Part shown: piece after piece, positions 1 through 11,935 of the stretch
Layout: every line of letters starts with the position of its first letter
Numbering within the stretch: position 1 is the first letter of the stretch
Assembly: GCF_018873765.1 (NCBI RefSeq)
Contig: NC_057922.1
Coordinates: 66,178,755-66,242,754 of the forward strand
Length of the DNA: 64,000 nt
From: Telopea speciosissima
Lineage: Eukaryota > Streptophyta > Magnoliopsida > Proteales > Proteaceae
Direction: 5' to 3'
Made by a program: the position numbers and the translations under genes
The notes under the pieces: model-generated
Seen by the model: only the letters and a program-made list of their open reading frames with translations
Database searches by the model: none
What the model was told of the DNA's origin: nothing

Positions 1-478
1 TGCCACTAATTAAAAACAATAATTAATACTAAGGGTACCTAAAACTATGAAATTATAAGAAAGAATGACATAAAGATTAAGAATTGAAGAATGGAATTTT
101 AGATAAGACTGAAGGGTATAATAGGTAACTGAAAGATTTGCCACAACGTGCTTTTATATAATAGTACTATATATATATATATGCACACTACCGTTGCAGT
201 TAGACACAGGGGCACACGAAATGACCGTTGCACTCCTAGTCATTTCCATCTTTCTAAGAGGTGTAGCAGTCATTACCCATACCCCAGTATCTGAGCACAA
301 GAGTGGCATGCGCTGCACGACGTTGGTAGTCTTCCTTCATAATATATTCATTATGAATGAAGGAATACTTGGAAACTAAAAAAGTATATGAAGTTCACCC
401 TCTTGTGCCAATTATTTTCCATCTTATGGAAACTATCATGCTTGGCAGCTGGTGAGTTATTGCCAACAATTTAAATCA
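1..478. other. Intergenic, no gene seen
   Basis: AT-rich sequence without a convincing reading frame. A short (TA)n run lies near 167-182. Nothing else is recognised. Confidence 0.5.
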
Positions 479-872
479 TGATATTGGGATCTGTAGCGGT
501 TGGGATCGATACTGGGAGTGCAGGGAATGTTCACGTACGTGAGCATATGTGAACCACATACAGTCGTTCAGATGGAATCTATTCTATGAGAATGTTTCAT
601 CTGAACGGCTGTGAGTTGTTCACGTACGCTCACGTACGTGAACATTCACCCCCCTCTGATACTAGGATACTGGTACCGAGATCGATCCTAATTGCAAGTA
701 CAATCTATATCGAACAGTTTTGCCCTCATTGTTTGAGAAAAAACAAATCACTTCTCAAACCATTTTGACCTAATTACAGACCAATACATCGCATCGGTAC
801 CAGTATCATATCGGTATCAAGTAACAGTGATACCGATAGGACCGATACGATACCAATATCTTGAACCCTGGT
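479..872. repeat. Dispersed 'GATACC' repeat, copy a (interrupted)
   Basis: A segment rich in GATACC/GGTATC words, ending near 'atcttgaaccctgg'. Similar segments with the same words and a 'cctTGAAC..TGG' or 'CATGGTT..GG' end occur near 5.7, 19.6, 22.9 and 44.7 kb, with weaker fragments near 7.8 and 50.7 kb. Copies a and e also share an internal phrase about 'aaaccattttg' and 'ccctca'. This copy is split by a foldback MITE at 516-657. The family is probably a non-autonomous DNA element; that class is an inference. Confidence 0.5.
516..657. mobile_element. Foldback MITE, family 3 copy 1
   Basis: The two halves are inverted copies: 'gttcacgtacgtgagc' near 529-545 pairs with its complement near 627-645, and the arms continue through 'gttcagatg'. 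Flanking GATACTGGG (508-516) and GATACTAGG (658-666) form an 8/9 target duplication. A second copy of nearly the same length lies at 30027-30167. The 9-bp duplication and long arms suggest mobilisation by a Mutator-type transposase (inference). Confidence 0.75.
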
Positions 873-1168
873 TGTTGGACAAGTTGATACAAACTTGAAA
901 ATTTGGAGGTGATGCACGGACTATAACTATTGAACACTGCCAACATCCTTTTTCCTTTCATTTCCCCAGTTTGTTTCCATGTGTAATGCTCAGGTACCTT
1001 AATTTATATTATTGTGTTTGGATATTATCCAATAAGGTGGTTTTTTCCTAAATATCAAAAAAATATTTATTTTGCCATGCGAACAGAAGATGTCCATTTC
1101 AACCATTAGATAGAGAGGACATGGTCTAGATTATTCATTTGCCAAATTTTACAGTCTAATTCAATCAA

Positions 1169-1303
1169 GGGGCACTGTTCTCTGTGTCGCAGCGCAGCCT
1201 GCGCCCAGGCACATGGGGTGGGTGCAATGACCACCCTACCCCCTGCATAGGCTGCCCATGTGCTTGGGCGCAGGCTGCGCTGTGGCACAGAGAACATTGT
1301 TCC
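1169..1303. mobile_element. Foldback MITE, family 2 copy 1
   Basis: A 135-bp GC-rich hairpin. The left arm 'tgttctctgtg..gcagcgcagcctgcgccc' and the right arm are inverted complements around a short centre. Flanks TTCAATCAA (1160-1168) and TTCAATAAA (1304-1312) match 8/9 as a target duplication. Relatives lie at 21118-21254, 50134-50281 and 58863-59019. There is no coding capacity; the short frames on both strands are hairpin shadows. Confidence 0.8.
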
Positions 1304-1997
1304 TTCAATAAAATACTCCCTTTTGTATTGACACACATCTTGTGCATATCTATGCATGTGTTTGCAAGAAATAATAACCGTAAGCATACGGATCAATCGT
1401 AGCTACGGGTCGAACTCAAGGAGATGTACGCCAGTCTATTTACTCACTTTAAAGCAATGCAAAGTGAACCAAATTAATTAAATTGTTGAATTAAATTAAC
1501 GGATCCTCACTCACAAGCATTTATGTCCTACCACACATCCATCTAACCTATGTTGCATTTAACGCGGATTGACGAAATTGGAGGAATTAAATTGCCACAA
1601 CCACACAATCAAAAAATAGAAATCAAAGAAATAGAACTAACTAATTGAAGCTTGAACCGGATTGAAGTTGATATTACACTTGAAATAGCGTTACCAAATC
1701 TGAAAAATAAAACAAAAGTAATTAAATTAAGATGTTTAACTTAATGCATGATGATGATGATAAACAATAAAATAAAATTCAAAAGCATGGAAGAATTTAG
1801 AGAGGTAGAGAATGAGAATAAAATAAAAATAATGAAAAATTAAAATTCCTAATAGAATGGAGGGATTAGAGGGGATGAGAGTGTGATTAAAATAAAAACA
1901 ATGGAAGAAGAAAGAGATTACGAAGAAGAAGAAGAAGAAAAATAAAAAAATAAGAACTAATACTCCCTTTTACCAAAGTTGAAAGTGCATGAATTAA

Positions 1998-3364
1998 GGA
2001 AAAATTACTTGATTAGACAAAATCAGGTTTATCCTTACAAAACTAACCACCCAATGTTTCAGTTAACAAAAATATATTGTTTTGACTTTGGGTTTACAAA
2101 AGTAACCAAAATAGTGTTCTTCTGTCAAATAAAGACCTATTTTGACAGTTTTACCCCCCTCCTCCTCCTCTTTCTTCTTCTTCCCCTTATCACCTCATCT
2201 GTCATCCTCCGGTACCCACTGCCCACACACTACCACCCTCAATTGCACCCTAGTACCGACTCACCATCACCCGCTCCTACCCCACTTCCTCTTTTTCTTC
2301 TTCCTACCACCCACCCTTCCCTATCCCCTTCTTCTTGCTGGAATCCCACCCTCCGTTGCAACCACACCCTCCGCTGCAACAACACTCCACTGCCGCTACT
2401 CCCCTGAAATGACATTTTTCGACGGTGGTTGTCCCACGACAGGTTCAACCGGTATATCCTCCCTTCGCACCCAGTCTCAGATCGGAACCAAGTCCTCTCC
2501 TAGAACTTAACACATCCTCCTCTGCAACACCATCCAAACATCTGTATCCTTCCCAAGCCTCATCACCTCCTCTGCAAACCCTGTCCCAATCTGAGCACCT
2601 GCAACCACACCTCTGACTGTTCCAATTTACAATAATACCATGATTAAATCAGTTAATGATGGACGAAACTTATCACTCACTAGAACAGAGATTACATAGA
2701 ACAAAGTTTTATGGAACCGCGGGCGATGCACAAGTTGAATGGATGTGATTGCAGGGCTATAGAGAGGTGTTGCGGATGATACGTAGAGTGATGGATAGGG
2801 CAGGGTGCGAAGGCCAGCGACTGATGCTACAATGGAGGCTTACAACGGCATGGTAGCAACAAGAAGGCAGCAATAGTAGGGTGCAATAGTAGGACAGAAT
2901 CACCACTGCTTTGCCGTCAATTCAGACCATCGCTGCACACTCATGGTCATCGTCTGCGTCGTCTGAGAAATCTCCTCCGATAAGGACCAAGAAGAAGATG
3001 GTCTTGGATGGTAATGGAAGGCAACCTCATAAGGACCAAGAAGAAGATGGTTACTCCGACTCAATTCTCACGTCCCCAAACCGTCGGCCGTCTCACCAAC
3101 GATCACCACAGCCTTGGCGGTGGTTTTATTTATTTATTTTTTTTGAAGAAGACGCTTGGGGAATCTAGTATACAGTGGACACAATGATCGAGGGGAGGAA
3201 GAGGAAAGGGTTAAAATGTCAATAAATGTTTGTGGGTGAGGGTAGCCACTGTTTTGAACATTTTTGTAATACCCAACCTAGTTTGACTAATTCTGTAAAC
3301 ATAAACTGTGGATGGTTAGTTTTGTAAATCAAAACCCAATAGTAGATAATCTCATAATTTTTTC
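1998..3364. mobile_element. Non-autonomous Mutator-like element (MULE), 1367 bp
   Basis: The ends are long imperfect terminal inverted repeats: 1998 onward ('ggaaaaatta..') matches the complement of the stretch ending at 3364 ('gaaaaaatta..'), with shared 'ttacaaaactaacca' about 35 bp in, for roughly 140 bp. It is flanked by a perfect 9-bp duplication, ATGAATTAA, at 1989-1997 and 3365-3373. The interior (2150-3170) is GC-richer than the surroundings and pyrimidine-rich on the plus strand. It holds short open frames and a 23-bp direct repeat (2980-3002 and 3029-3051) but no transposase. A captured host fragment (Pack-MULE) is possible, but no source gene is recognised. Confidence 0.82.
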
Positions 3365-3737
3365 ATGAATTAATTAGGCCTTGCATGAATGAAATTGAAG
3401 AAGCTTGAACACTTGAATAATCCTTGCATGGCTTCTTCTTCCAAGTCTCTAATTCTTCTCACAAGGATTAGAAGCCTAGACTAGAAAGCTTTAAAACTAA
3501 ACTAGAATTAAAGGATTACAACCATATTGCAGACATAATTAAATTAAAGCTTGAATTAAACCTATTACAACCATTGAACTAAACTCATAAATCAAACTAG
3601 AAACTTAGAAAGCCAAAAATATAGAAGAAGAAGAGAGAAATTTCACTAATTATTGAACTAAAATTGCATAAAAATTGATCTAGAACTAACTAAAAACTAA
3701 CTAAAAATTAACTAGTTACAACCCAAAGGGCAAAGAG

Positions 3738-3745
3738 TATTTATA
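3738..3745 (-). promoter_or_regulatory. Candidate TATA box, minus strand
   Basis: The minus strand reads CCCCCTATAAATACTC across 3735-3750, a near-perfect plant TATA context. No host gene follows downstream, so it is read as the promoter of the LTR-like remnant. Confidence 0.35.
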
Positions 3746-5099
3746 GGGGGAAGGAGAGGAGAAGGGAGAAGACAGAGGAGGTAGGAGAAATATTCCCTAA
3801 GAGAAGAGAATATTCTCTTCTTTTTCCTCCTTTAAATTACTTGAATCCCAAGAAAAAAGAGAAAAATAGAAACTAAGAGAGATAAAAATCCTAGCTACAT
3901 AAATCTTCTATTTTTCAAAAAGTAACTTTCTAATTCTAAACTTGTGCTTCCTTTTCTTTGTAGGTGTCTTCTCCAAGCAATGAGATCAAGACATCTTTGA
4001 CTTTCAACCTTCCATGGATGAGAGAATATTTTTTCAAAAGAAATCTATCCAAAGTAAAATTCCTATAATGCCCCTTGGAAATTTGGAGGGGAGAGAGAGT
4101 GAGGGTGATGACTAGGATTCCCTTCAAGAATTAATTAAATTTTCATTTTGTCTTTTAAAAAACATGGAGCATGTGATGCTTATATAAGCCTCACTATTGC
4201 GTTCCTTACGAAAAATCACCCAAAATAGACACAAATTTCGTTCAATTTGGAGTTCGGGAGCCCAAGATATCTCAAGTTGAAGTTGGACTGCTCCAGAGCC
4301 TTCCAAATAGAATCTTTCGACTAACAGAAAAGATAACATCTGATAATTGCGCTATGATCTCTCAAATCCAAACTTCTGCTTCACTTTGTCCCCATCCGAT
4401 TTTCGATAATTACAAACAAACTCCTGTCATAAAAATTGAAAACAGTGGCATGCCTTTTTTGCGCGTCGTTACGAAAACGGTCATAACTTCTTCGTTTCAA
4501 CTTGGAATCAAGTGCCGTTTGAATCGTTGCGAAGCTGACTTGACGAGCTACGCATCCATACTATTAACAGCTCAAAATTATGCTAAAGGGTCCACTATAC
4601 TCACATTCAAATTTGACTGATTGACATGATTCTTTCAGTGCTTAATCCAAACTTGATTTTCTCGACTCCTGGGCGCTGCCGGCTACTGCCAAACACCACT
4701 AAACAGCTTAAAAATGTTTCCTTAGCATCATTTGTTCCATTTTCACAAGAATTCACCAAAAATCTAAAAATACAAATAAAAACCTCGAGTAACTCCGTTC
4801 CAAGTATAAAAATGCATGCTCTATGGCCCTAAGATTTCACACATAAATGCGCTCATTAGCATGTGTGCAGTACTCTAGAAATTACTTTGCATTCTCCAAC
4901 TCTAAGTGGAAGTAGACAATTTAAATTAAAGAAAGCATAAAAATGGATGGTTCAAATTTGTTTTGTGATTTTTAGAAATAGTTAGAGAAGCCTAAATTTT
5001 AATGACAAGTAGGCCCCAATATTATCTTCTTATATGCCAACTTTTAGATTTTAGTCTAGTTTTATTTTGCTCAGTGTTATAAAAAACAAGGATTAACGT

Positions 5100-5310
5100 A
5101 TAGTTTTTTGAGTAATTTGAAATTCTGAGAGGACAAAAAGAAGTTGCAAATACAAGGAACATGTGTCTTTTTGTTTTCATAAATATCTTTCCATGGTGTC
5201 ATTAAGTGGGTTTGTAAAGGCATTTGTAGAAGAAAAAGAACACATGTTTCACAAAATCATCTATGAAATTTGCACGCCAAATTTGGGAAGCTGATACGGA
5301 TTCAAATAAG
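5100..5310. repeat. Dispersed repeat fragment related to the FMO1 intron-3 element
   Basis: 'catgtgtctttttg..cataaatatc' and 'aggcatttgtagaagaaaaag' resemble, at roughly 70% by eye, the sequence at 42000-42110, including a closing 'gggaagctgat.cgga'. The left terminal repeat seen in the 42-kb copy is not evident here. The rest of 4861-5573 shows nothing. Confidence 0.4.
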
Positions 5311-5573
5311 GGATTAAAAATCAAGTTGAAGAAAGATTCCAGCCATGCAAAATTTAGACCACAGTTCCAAATAAAAAGGGTTTTATATGCATGAGTGAAT
5401 AATAAAAATCCTTTTCAGCTCTAATTTTTTTCTAATCACTCATTATCCAATGGCGGGGAGGATTTGAACACGTACCCTCAAGTATTGACAAATATTGAGT
5501 AAAAGAAATGTGGGTTTTCGAGGACCCATACAACTTTCCAGAACCTTAAATTCTTGAATGACTCTAAATTAAA

Positions 5574-5662
5574 GCTGTGTTTGGTATGCATTATTGGAAT
5601 GCGGCGTAGGTGCTATTGTCATATTGGTATAATGCATTCCAAGAATGCATAACAAACACAGC
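5574..5662. mobile_element. Short foldback element, hAT-like MITE candidate
   Basis: 'gctgtgtttggtatgcatt' at the left end pairs with 'aatgcataacaaacacagc' at the right; the arms span about 35 bp each of an 89-bp unit. The GCTGTGTTTGGTATGCATT terminus resembles common plant hAT-type MITEs. No convincing 8-bp target duplication could be fixed. Confidence 0.55.
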
Positions 5663-5705
5663 CTTAGGTTTAGGGATTTTGTTAGACAATTTTCACCTTA
5701 TATAT

Positions 5706-5893
5706 TCTGACCATGGTTTGAGGATGGTATTCGCTCAGCCGGATTGACCAATTTGTATCGGTATCGGTGGATCCATATAGACAAGGGCAAAAATATTAAA
5801 AAAAATGAAAAAAATATGACTGATTACTAAAACCGTGATTTTAACTGTCGGGACCGATTCGAGTCCGGCCGGATTCCAGGTTTTTAAGCCCTG
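5706..5893. repeat. Dispersed 'GATACC' repeat, copy b
   Basis: Starts at 'accatggtttgagg' and carries 'gtatcggtatcgg'. Resembles the other members in ends and word content, but is degenerate. Confidence 0.4.
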
Positions 5894-6466
5894 CTCATTT
5901 GGTGTGCTTCCCAATGTTCTCTGCCCTTAAAATAAGAAGAAAAAAATTTTAAGTGGGCCCTTTCTGGGGGTCCCGGGAGAGTTGTTAACCCAACGCCTGT
6001 TAGCAATGACGTGCTGCAAGTCGCTATGCTGTCATTGCTTGTAATTGTAGTAGTGATATAGCCGCCACCAGTTAGTTCCTGGTACTACTGGAGTAGTGGA
6101 GTAGACTGTGGGCCCCATTTTTTTAATAAGTTGTGGACCCCAATTTGTTCTTAAATCTTAATTAATTGATGGACCCACTCACCACTCACCACTCACCGTT
6201 CACGGGTTAAATTAATGAATGTAACACAGTAGTATCCACACCAGTGATCATGTACAGACCCATGGCCTACTTTATGTGGTGATGATCAAGTCAATCGGAC
6301 GGTCGTGATCATACAAGTTCTAGAGAAAGAGAGATTAAGGAAGTAAATAAAAATCTATATTCGAAATGAAATCGAACATTTCAACCTTACAAAAATAAGT
6401 ATTTACAATTACTGGATTAATTACCCCCCCTCCCTTTTCTCATCAAATCTCTCTCTAATCATTAAA

Positions 6467-7138
6467 TCATAGAGCCAGGAAGTAACCGGACGGCGATGAG
6501 CATCTCCGTCTATGACAGTCCCACAACCTAACGACGCTACCGTTAAACACCGTTAAATCTTGAGAACTGTACCAACCCAAATCACCCTCTCTCCTCATCA
6601 TCCTAATTCCGTCGTAAGACCAACGCCCGTCAGAGCAGTAAAGCTCTTCCCTGAAAGGGCAGACGACATCAAAGTCATCGCCGTCTTCGTTGCCGACGAT
6701 AGGAGGAATAGTATTATCCTCTTCCCCTTGATAATACAGTGTGAACTTTTCTTTGATGACCCTGCCGTTGTCTTCCTTGTCATCATATTCGATGGCTCCA
6801 ACGCCAACCAAAGCAGAGCAAGTTTGTTCTTGATGAAATGGCTCCTCTTCCTTCTTCTCCTTCTCTGATTCGGGCTCAGACCAGGTGGAGATTACTTGTA
6901 TCGGTGGAGAAGACAGATTTGGAGTAGAGCAACAACGACCATCCAAGGACGAAGAAGGAGAATCACCGGATGATTTGGTTCGATGTAAGGAATTGGAGCT
7001 TACGGCTCTGATTCTCCAGAAACTGATAGCGGCGGTAACAATAGCGATACAGGTTAAGAAGCTCTGAACGCTGGCTAAATATTCGAAGCTCACGTAGTTG
7101 AAGGCAAGAGCTTCCAAAGGAGATTGAAAGACGTCCAT
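6467..7138 (-). CDS. Small plant single-pass membrane protein, unknown function
   Basis: An intronless 223-residue frame starting at the ATG at 7138. Residues 25-41 form one hydrophobic segment (SFLTCIAIVTAAISF) followed by WRIR, so a signal anchor with the long tail on the cytosolic side is likely. Residues 50-105 are Ser/Pro- and then Glu/Lys-rich and probably disordered. The end is better ordered: RRWSYDG-like 171-177 and 'DLGWYSSQDLTVFNGSVVRL' (186-205) followed by WD. The N-terminal phrase MDVFQSPLEALAFNYVSF and this C-terminal phrase match my recollection of a conserved but uncharacterised plant transmembrane family. The opposite-strand frame over 6560-6868 is its shadow. No function is assigned. 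The start is clear because it is the first ATG and begins the conserved phrase. No TATA box is obvious upstream. Confidence 0.8.
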   Translation of the reverse strand: MDVFQSPLEALAFNYVSFEYLASVQSFLTCIAIVTAAISFWRIRAVSSNSLHRTKSSGDSPSSSLDGRCCSTPNLSSPPIQVISTWSEPESEKEKKEEEPFHQEQTCSALVGVGAIEYDDKEDNGRVIKEKFTLYYQGEEDNTIPPIVGNEDGDDFDVVCPFREELYCSDGRWSYDGIRMMRREGDLGWYSSQDLTVFNGSVVRLWDCHRRRCSSPSGYFLAL

Positions 7139-10107
7139 GGCGGCGAGCGAGATCCCGAGAGAGCAAGCAACAAGGACTCAGGAGCTTATTTTCTCTTATC
7201 TTTCTTCTCTCCCTCTTTATGTTTTTTATTCACCTGCTTCTGTTATCTGTGGTAGTGTTGTTGTTGTCTTTGTTTGTTGGAGAAATGAGGGAATATTGTA
7301 ATTTATGGGGAAAAAGGGAAAGATCTGGATCGTTGGATTTTCTTCAGGGGGTTGGGTTGGGGGAATCTGCTAGAGATGCTGGGAATCGAGAGAGATGCTT
7401 AGGGTAGATCCAAAACTTATGCCGAATTTCACAAAAACAAAATGGGTGGTCTCTGTCTTGCTCTTGTAACCAGGGGGTTGAGAATTCGGATCGGATTGAG
7501 GCTAATCCGGATCCGAATTGGCTGAGGCTGTTCTGGATCGGATTGATCCTTTACGAAAACTAGGCTTTAAGGGTCTTTGTTCCTATTTCCACCGATTCTG
7601 ATCCGATCCAGATCTGAATTGGCTCGACCGATTGAATCTCGATTCGTGGTTTCTAAATCTTGCTTATATCAGGCTAAGAATTGTGATTAACTCGTCAATC
7701 CGATCCCGATTCTAGCTGATCCAGCTCTCAAATCTTGTACAGGAAGAAAAAAGACCTAAATGCTTAGAATATTATTATATCCATGATTGGGATCATGGAT
7801 TAAGGTATCGGGATCGGGTTGGCCATGGCCGGTACCATTACTAGATCAGTGGTATAAAACTAGGGAGAGAAAAACAATCTGATATCAAAATCTTGAAGGC
7901 GAGGTTGGCTTTGGTGTCTGGGATATGTGATGCTACGTAGCGAGCTTTGATGTTGTGGGTCCGATTGTGTAAGGCTTAAAACAATCCGTGCCCTGGACCA
8001 CGAATCCTTTTCTCTCTCTCTCGTCCACAATAACAGTGACGACAGTTGGGTGCCTGTCCGTTCTCTACTCTAAGTCCTAACCTTTTCCTACCCATGTCAC
8101 GTGGCATATTATCATTGGCTGTTTGCAGTAAATGACGATTACAATCTGAACCACTTACCAGTGTGGGAACATTTCCTCGACGATTTGGTGATACTATGTA
8201 TGGTTCCTGCCCATCAACGGAGACGCGTGGGAAAATATCACCCTACCTTCTTATGAAATGAAAAATCACATCTATATTGATATTCTTTCACGTGCTTTCA
8301 TTGTCCCCGATATGATGTAAATGCCACATGACAAGACAACAGTCTCTTGCGTAATATTTTGATATGGAGTTGGGTTGATACAATCGATCGGATCACCGTC
8401 ACTGATATTATGAACTAAATCTATGATGATACATGTCCTTTTGCTTTTACAAATATGTCCCTTTAGGGAATAGGAAAACGCTCCCAGCATCCAATCGGCA
8501 TCCCATCGGAATCCCCGAGGATTCCATGGCAATATGCCATGCCTAACAATAGCGGAAATACATCCATCTGTGCATGTAAGTTAATTCTTGATTGAATCTT
8601 GTCCTTAATGTTGACTGGATATGTAGATATAGCATGGGAAAGAACAAGTATCATTGTGCTCTAAGATATCATGAGATCCGATAGAATATTCCAATAGTTC
8701 CTTTTGAAGATATACTCTTGGTAGTGTTTTATTGAACGTTACACAGACACACTCTCTCTCTCTCATGTTACAAGTTCTGAATCTTTGTATTTTTGAAAAG
8801 CCAATATTTCTTGTAAGCCTACCTTGTATAAGTCCAATGAGCTGATCTCTTCATGTAAACTCTATACATTCTCCAATTGGAATCAATTTAGTGTGTGGAA
8901 TAACCGAATAATACCAATAATTTCAGATTTATTATGTTTTAATTATTTTTTTTCGGTACTAAAAATATCTAGCTAAATGATACTATTTGTTTTGGAGGTA
9001 TATTTTTTCCTCTTTACTTTCTAATTTATATATATTTTTATTTTATTTTGAATCATATGAACTTGATATCAAAATAAATTTTGATTCCTGAACAACATAC
9101 TGAGAGGTAGAGAATGAGTTGAAGAAACATGATCATAAGATTTGGACGAAAATGACAACTTCAAACTCGAGAACGATTTTTTTTTTCATGCAGAGGAGAC
9201 TGATGATATGAGCTTGTCCAATGACTCTATTTCAACGGTTCTATTCCAAGAATTTTATTACAATTGTTCTTTATATATGGGAGAGGAATGGTTATGCTAG
9301 TGGTGTATCGTATGCTAGTACCTTATGTGTCTATCTCTCTATTTTTTTCCCTTTGAAATGACTCACTTACCCCTCTAAGTAAACATACGGTATATCGCTA
9401 GCATACCCAACCTTTTCCCTATATATAATATCCACACGACTTTAGATTCTAGAGTAGTTAAGTTGTCTTTTCGGTCTTCTCTAACCCTTATTATCTTATT
9501 TTTTATTTTTATATTATTGGAATAAAAATAATAGTATTTTTTATTTTGAAATGAATCAGATATTATGAATGTGGAAAATGGTAGACAAGATTTACCAAAT
9601 ATATACTTATTAATTTAATATATTATAATGGTCATTGTTAATTATTTTATCAAAACCTATAAGCTAATTTTTCCTATATATCTGTTACATTGGATATTCT
9701 CCCGGATCATGCATTTATGCCTCTTCTCTTAAACCATTTTATTAGTTTGAAATGTTTTCTTTGCATTCCAATTGAAATTTTAAATCATTCATTGGCACAT
9801 CCAACCATAAAAATCCTAAATTTACATAACATCCCAAACCATATGACATTAACCATCTTTCAAAGTTTCAATTGGAAATTACAGAATAACAAAATTCTAA
9901 CATCAATTATGTATCTCAATTGCACAAACACCTCCTTGTGCCCATAGCTTGACCTCAGCCTTGAACTACCTGCACGGATGCCTTCGTTTCCTTGCAAAGT
10001 GAACATTTAGTCAATCTATCATGAAAGATTAAAAAAAAAAAAGAAGAAAAAAAAAAAAAAAAAGAGAAAAAAGGTAAAACAACCCTGTTTTGATTGTATC
10101 ATATAAC
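7139..10107. other. Intergenic, no gene seen
   Basis: 7480-7730 repeats GGATCGGAT/GATCCGAT words. 7783-7850 is a fragment of the GATACC repeat family. 8425-8465 ('acatgtccttttgcttttac') resembles the 5.1- and 42.0-kb repeat. 8900-10100 is very AT-rich, ending in an A/G tract at 10029-10073. No coding signal was seen. Confidence 0.5.
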
Positions 10108-10112
10108 TGAAT

Positions 10113-10630
10113 TGTTAGAATTTTAATTCCATTAGGATTAATATTCTAATTTATATGGATTAATATTAAATATCTTAAACCAGGTTAATTAGAGTTTTGG
10201 TCTAATTAGGGAGGTCATTAAGTTGTATTAGAAGTCTAATGTGGATTGGCTTAGTGTGGGCCAGATAGATTCCTACTGGGACTATGATGAGAGAGACCCT
10301 TTAGGAATTACTATATAAAGAGAGCTAGGTCCCCCCCTCTACCCATCACAATTATTAGTTCTCAAATGTTCTTGAGGAGTGCATTAAGAAGGGGAGATAT
10401 TCAATGTTCATTGTCCTTGCGCATTCATCAGGCCAGTTACTTTGGGAATAGAGGGGAAACACCTAGATCTTGTTCTTTATTTTTCGTTGCGATCATAATC
10501 ACTATGGATACGAAACAAGGTTAGTAGTTCTATCCCTGTTTCTATTATTTATTTGGTTGTGTTCTTGAACGCCCTATGGAGATCCTGGCTTTTGGGATTT
10601 TGTCCCTATTTGGATCGATTTAATCTAACA
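10113..10630 (+). repeat. 5' LTR, 518 bp
   Basis: Begins TGTTAGAATT and ends AATCTAACA. A TATATAAA box lies at 10312-10319, so U3 is about 10113-10340. It lacks a 9-bp segment present in the 3' LTR near 17042. Confidence 0.95.
10312..10319 (+). promoter_or_regulatory. LTR TATA box
   Basis: TATATAAA followed by GAGAG. The same box is kept in the 3' LTR at 16927-16934. It would set the 5' end of element RNA about 30 bp downstream. Confidence 0.6.
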
Positions 10631-10632
10631 TG

Positions 10633-10644
10633 TGGTATCAGAGC
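10633..10644 (+). other. Primer-binding site, initiator-Met tRNA
   Basis: TGGTATCAGAGC, two bases after the 5' LTR. This is the standard plant copia site for minus-strand priming. Confidence 0.95.
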
Positions 10645-11935
10645 CTCCATAGATCCGTTCTTGAACCTATATGGATTCAAAATAATAAAACATGCTAAGA
10701 GAATCGAAAAATTTTCGATTTGAATCAAGGTTTTTAGGGTTTTTTAAAATTTTCAAAAACCCGTACGGACATGGCACACTGCCGATTTTTTTAGCCGACG
10801 AAAACAGAATCTGACCACATGGGTGCGTAGAGCACAAAATTTCAAGAATTTTGGCTGGTGGATCGCTGCCGGCCGCCGCCAGACGCACCCTCACGCGTCG
10901 TCGACAGCGGCAGGTGATCTCACTCGCCGTTCAGGTTTATATAAAAAAATAAAAATAAGAATCTGGGGTTTTGCTATCGTGCGCCCCTGCCAGATACATA
11001 GAACTGCTAATGTGTGCCGGCAAGTCGGGTCGACCCGGAGACCGGAATTGTGACCCGATCAAACTGGACTCGAACCCAGTTGGACCGGGTCTGAACCGGT
11101 TTGCTCGACCGGGGTTGAACCAAATTGATTTGGTTTGCCTTTTCGGACCGATTTGACCAGTACAGTCAACCGGATTTGGGCTTGAACTTTGACCGAGCTT
11201 TCTGGGGGCTACGAGACTCCGTTTGGGGTCCCTTTTTTGCGTTGGCTCTGTTTTTCTGTGCTCTACATAGTGGTGCTCTCTGTTTTGATTAGATATACAT
11301 ATTTTAAATATTTTTTATATTCTTTTGATCCATGCTCTTTTATGTAATTTATCGATTTGTTCTATTGGGAACCGAACTAATTTCTAACTTGCTGGAATAC
11401 CTACCTTGATAAACAGAATTATTTTTTTTTTGTGTTAGTTTTAAGACATTTAAAGTCCCTTGTCATAAATTATAAAACAACACATTGTTTAAGGATGTAA
11501 GTAATTTTGGAAAATCCCGAAAGAAGGTTTCATGGGTTCGACAGGATGCAGCCGCCAAAGCGATCTTCCTTGTTAGATTTGTGAAACACCGGTCTCATAC
11601 AGTTGTGGGATGTCCTTCAACTCTGATGTGTGGTCATACACCCAAAGGTGGTGATCATGTATTGATACTTGAAGGGGTACATATACAGTATGCATGTGAA
11701 TAGGCTGACCCTAGAATTCTGCACACCCAAAGATGGTGGATTTTAAAAGTTGAGTTGTATTCCCATGGCCACTAGTATGTAGGAATTTTTACAATTGCAT
11801 ATTGAGAATTCAACCCAAATGTATTTTCACAATGATGTGTGTAAAATTCTCATTAGCTTATAAAGTTTTCAAACTGTACTTGCATCATTTTAATTATTGT
11901 ACTGTTCATTGTTTAAATTTTCAGTCACCTTCTCT

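Larger units (their letters stand above)
1395..4860 (-). repeat. LTR-like remnant, minus orientation, interrupted by a MULE
   Basis: The non-MULE parts (1395-1997 and 3365-4860) have no gene. They look like the non-coding part of a plant LTR retrotransposon read on the minus strand: a clean minus-strand TATAAATA at 3738-3745, and phrases such as 'gggtcgaactcaaggagatg' and 'gtcataacttcttcgtttca' of a kind I associate with plant LTRs. No matching second LTR, primer-binding site or pol sequence was found, so this is a tentative class by resemblance only. Confidence 0.3.

Noticed and set aside
1106-1402. Overlapping frames on both strands at 1.1-1.4 kb
   Set aside because: They are created by the palindromic MITE at 1169-1303, which reads similarly on both strands.
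6560-6868. 102-residue plus-strand frame over the membrane-protein gene
   Set aside because: It is antisense to the well-formed 223-residue minus-strand frame and shows no family features.
10667-11156. Frames between the 5' LTR and gag
   Set aside because: They lie in the retrotransposon leader, overlap on both strands and lack domains.
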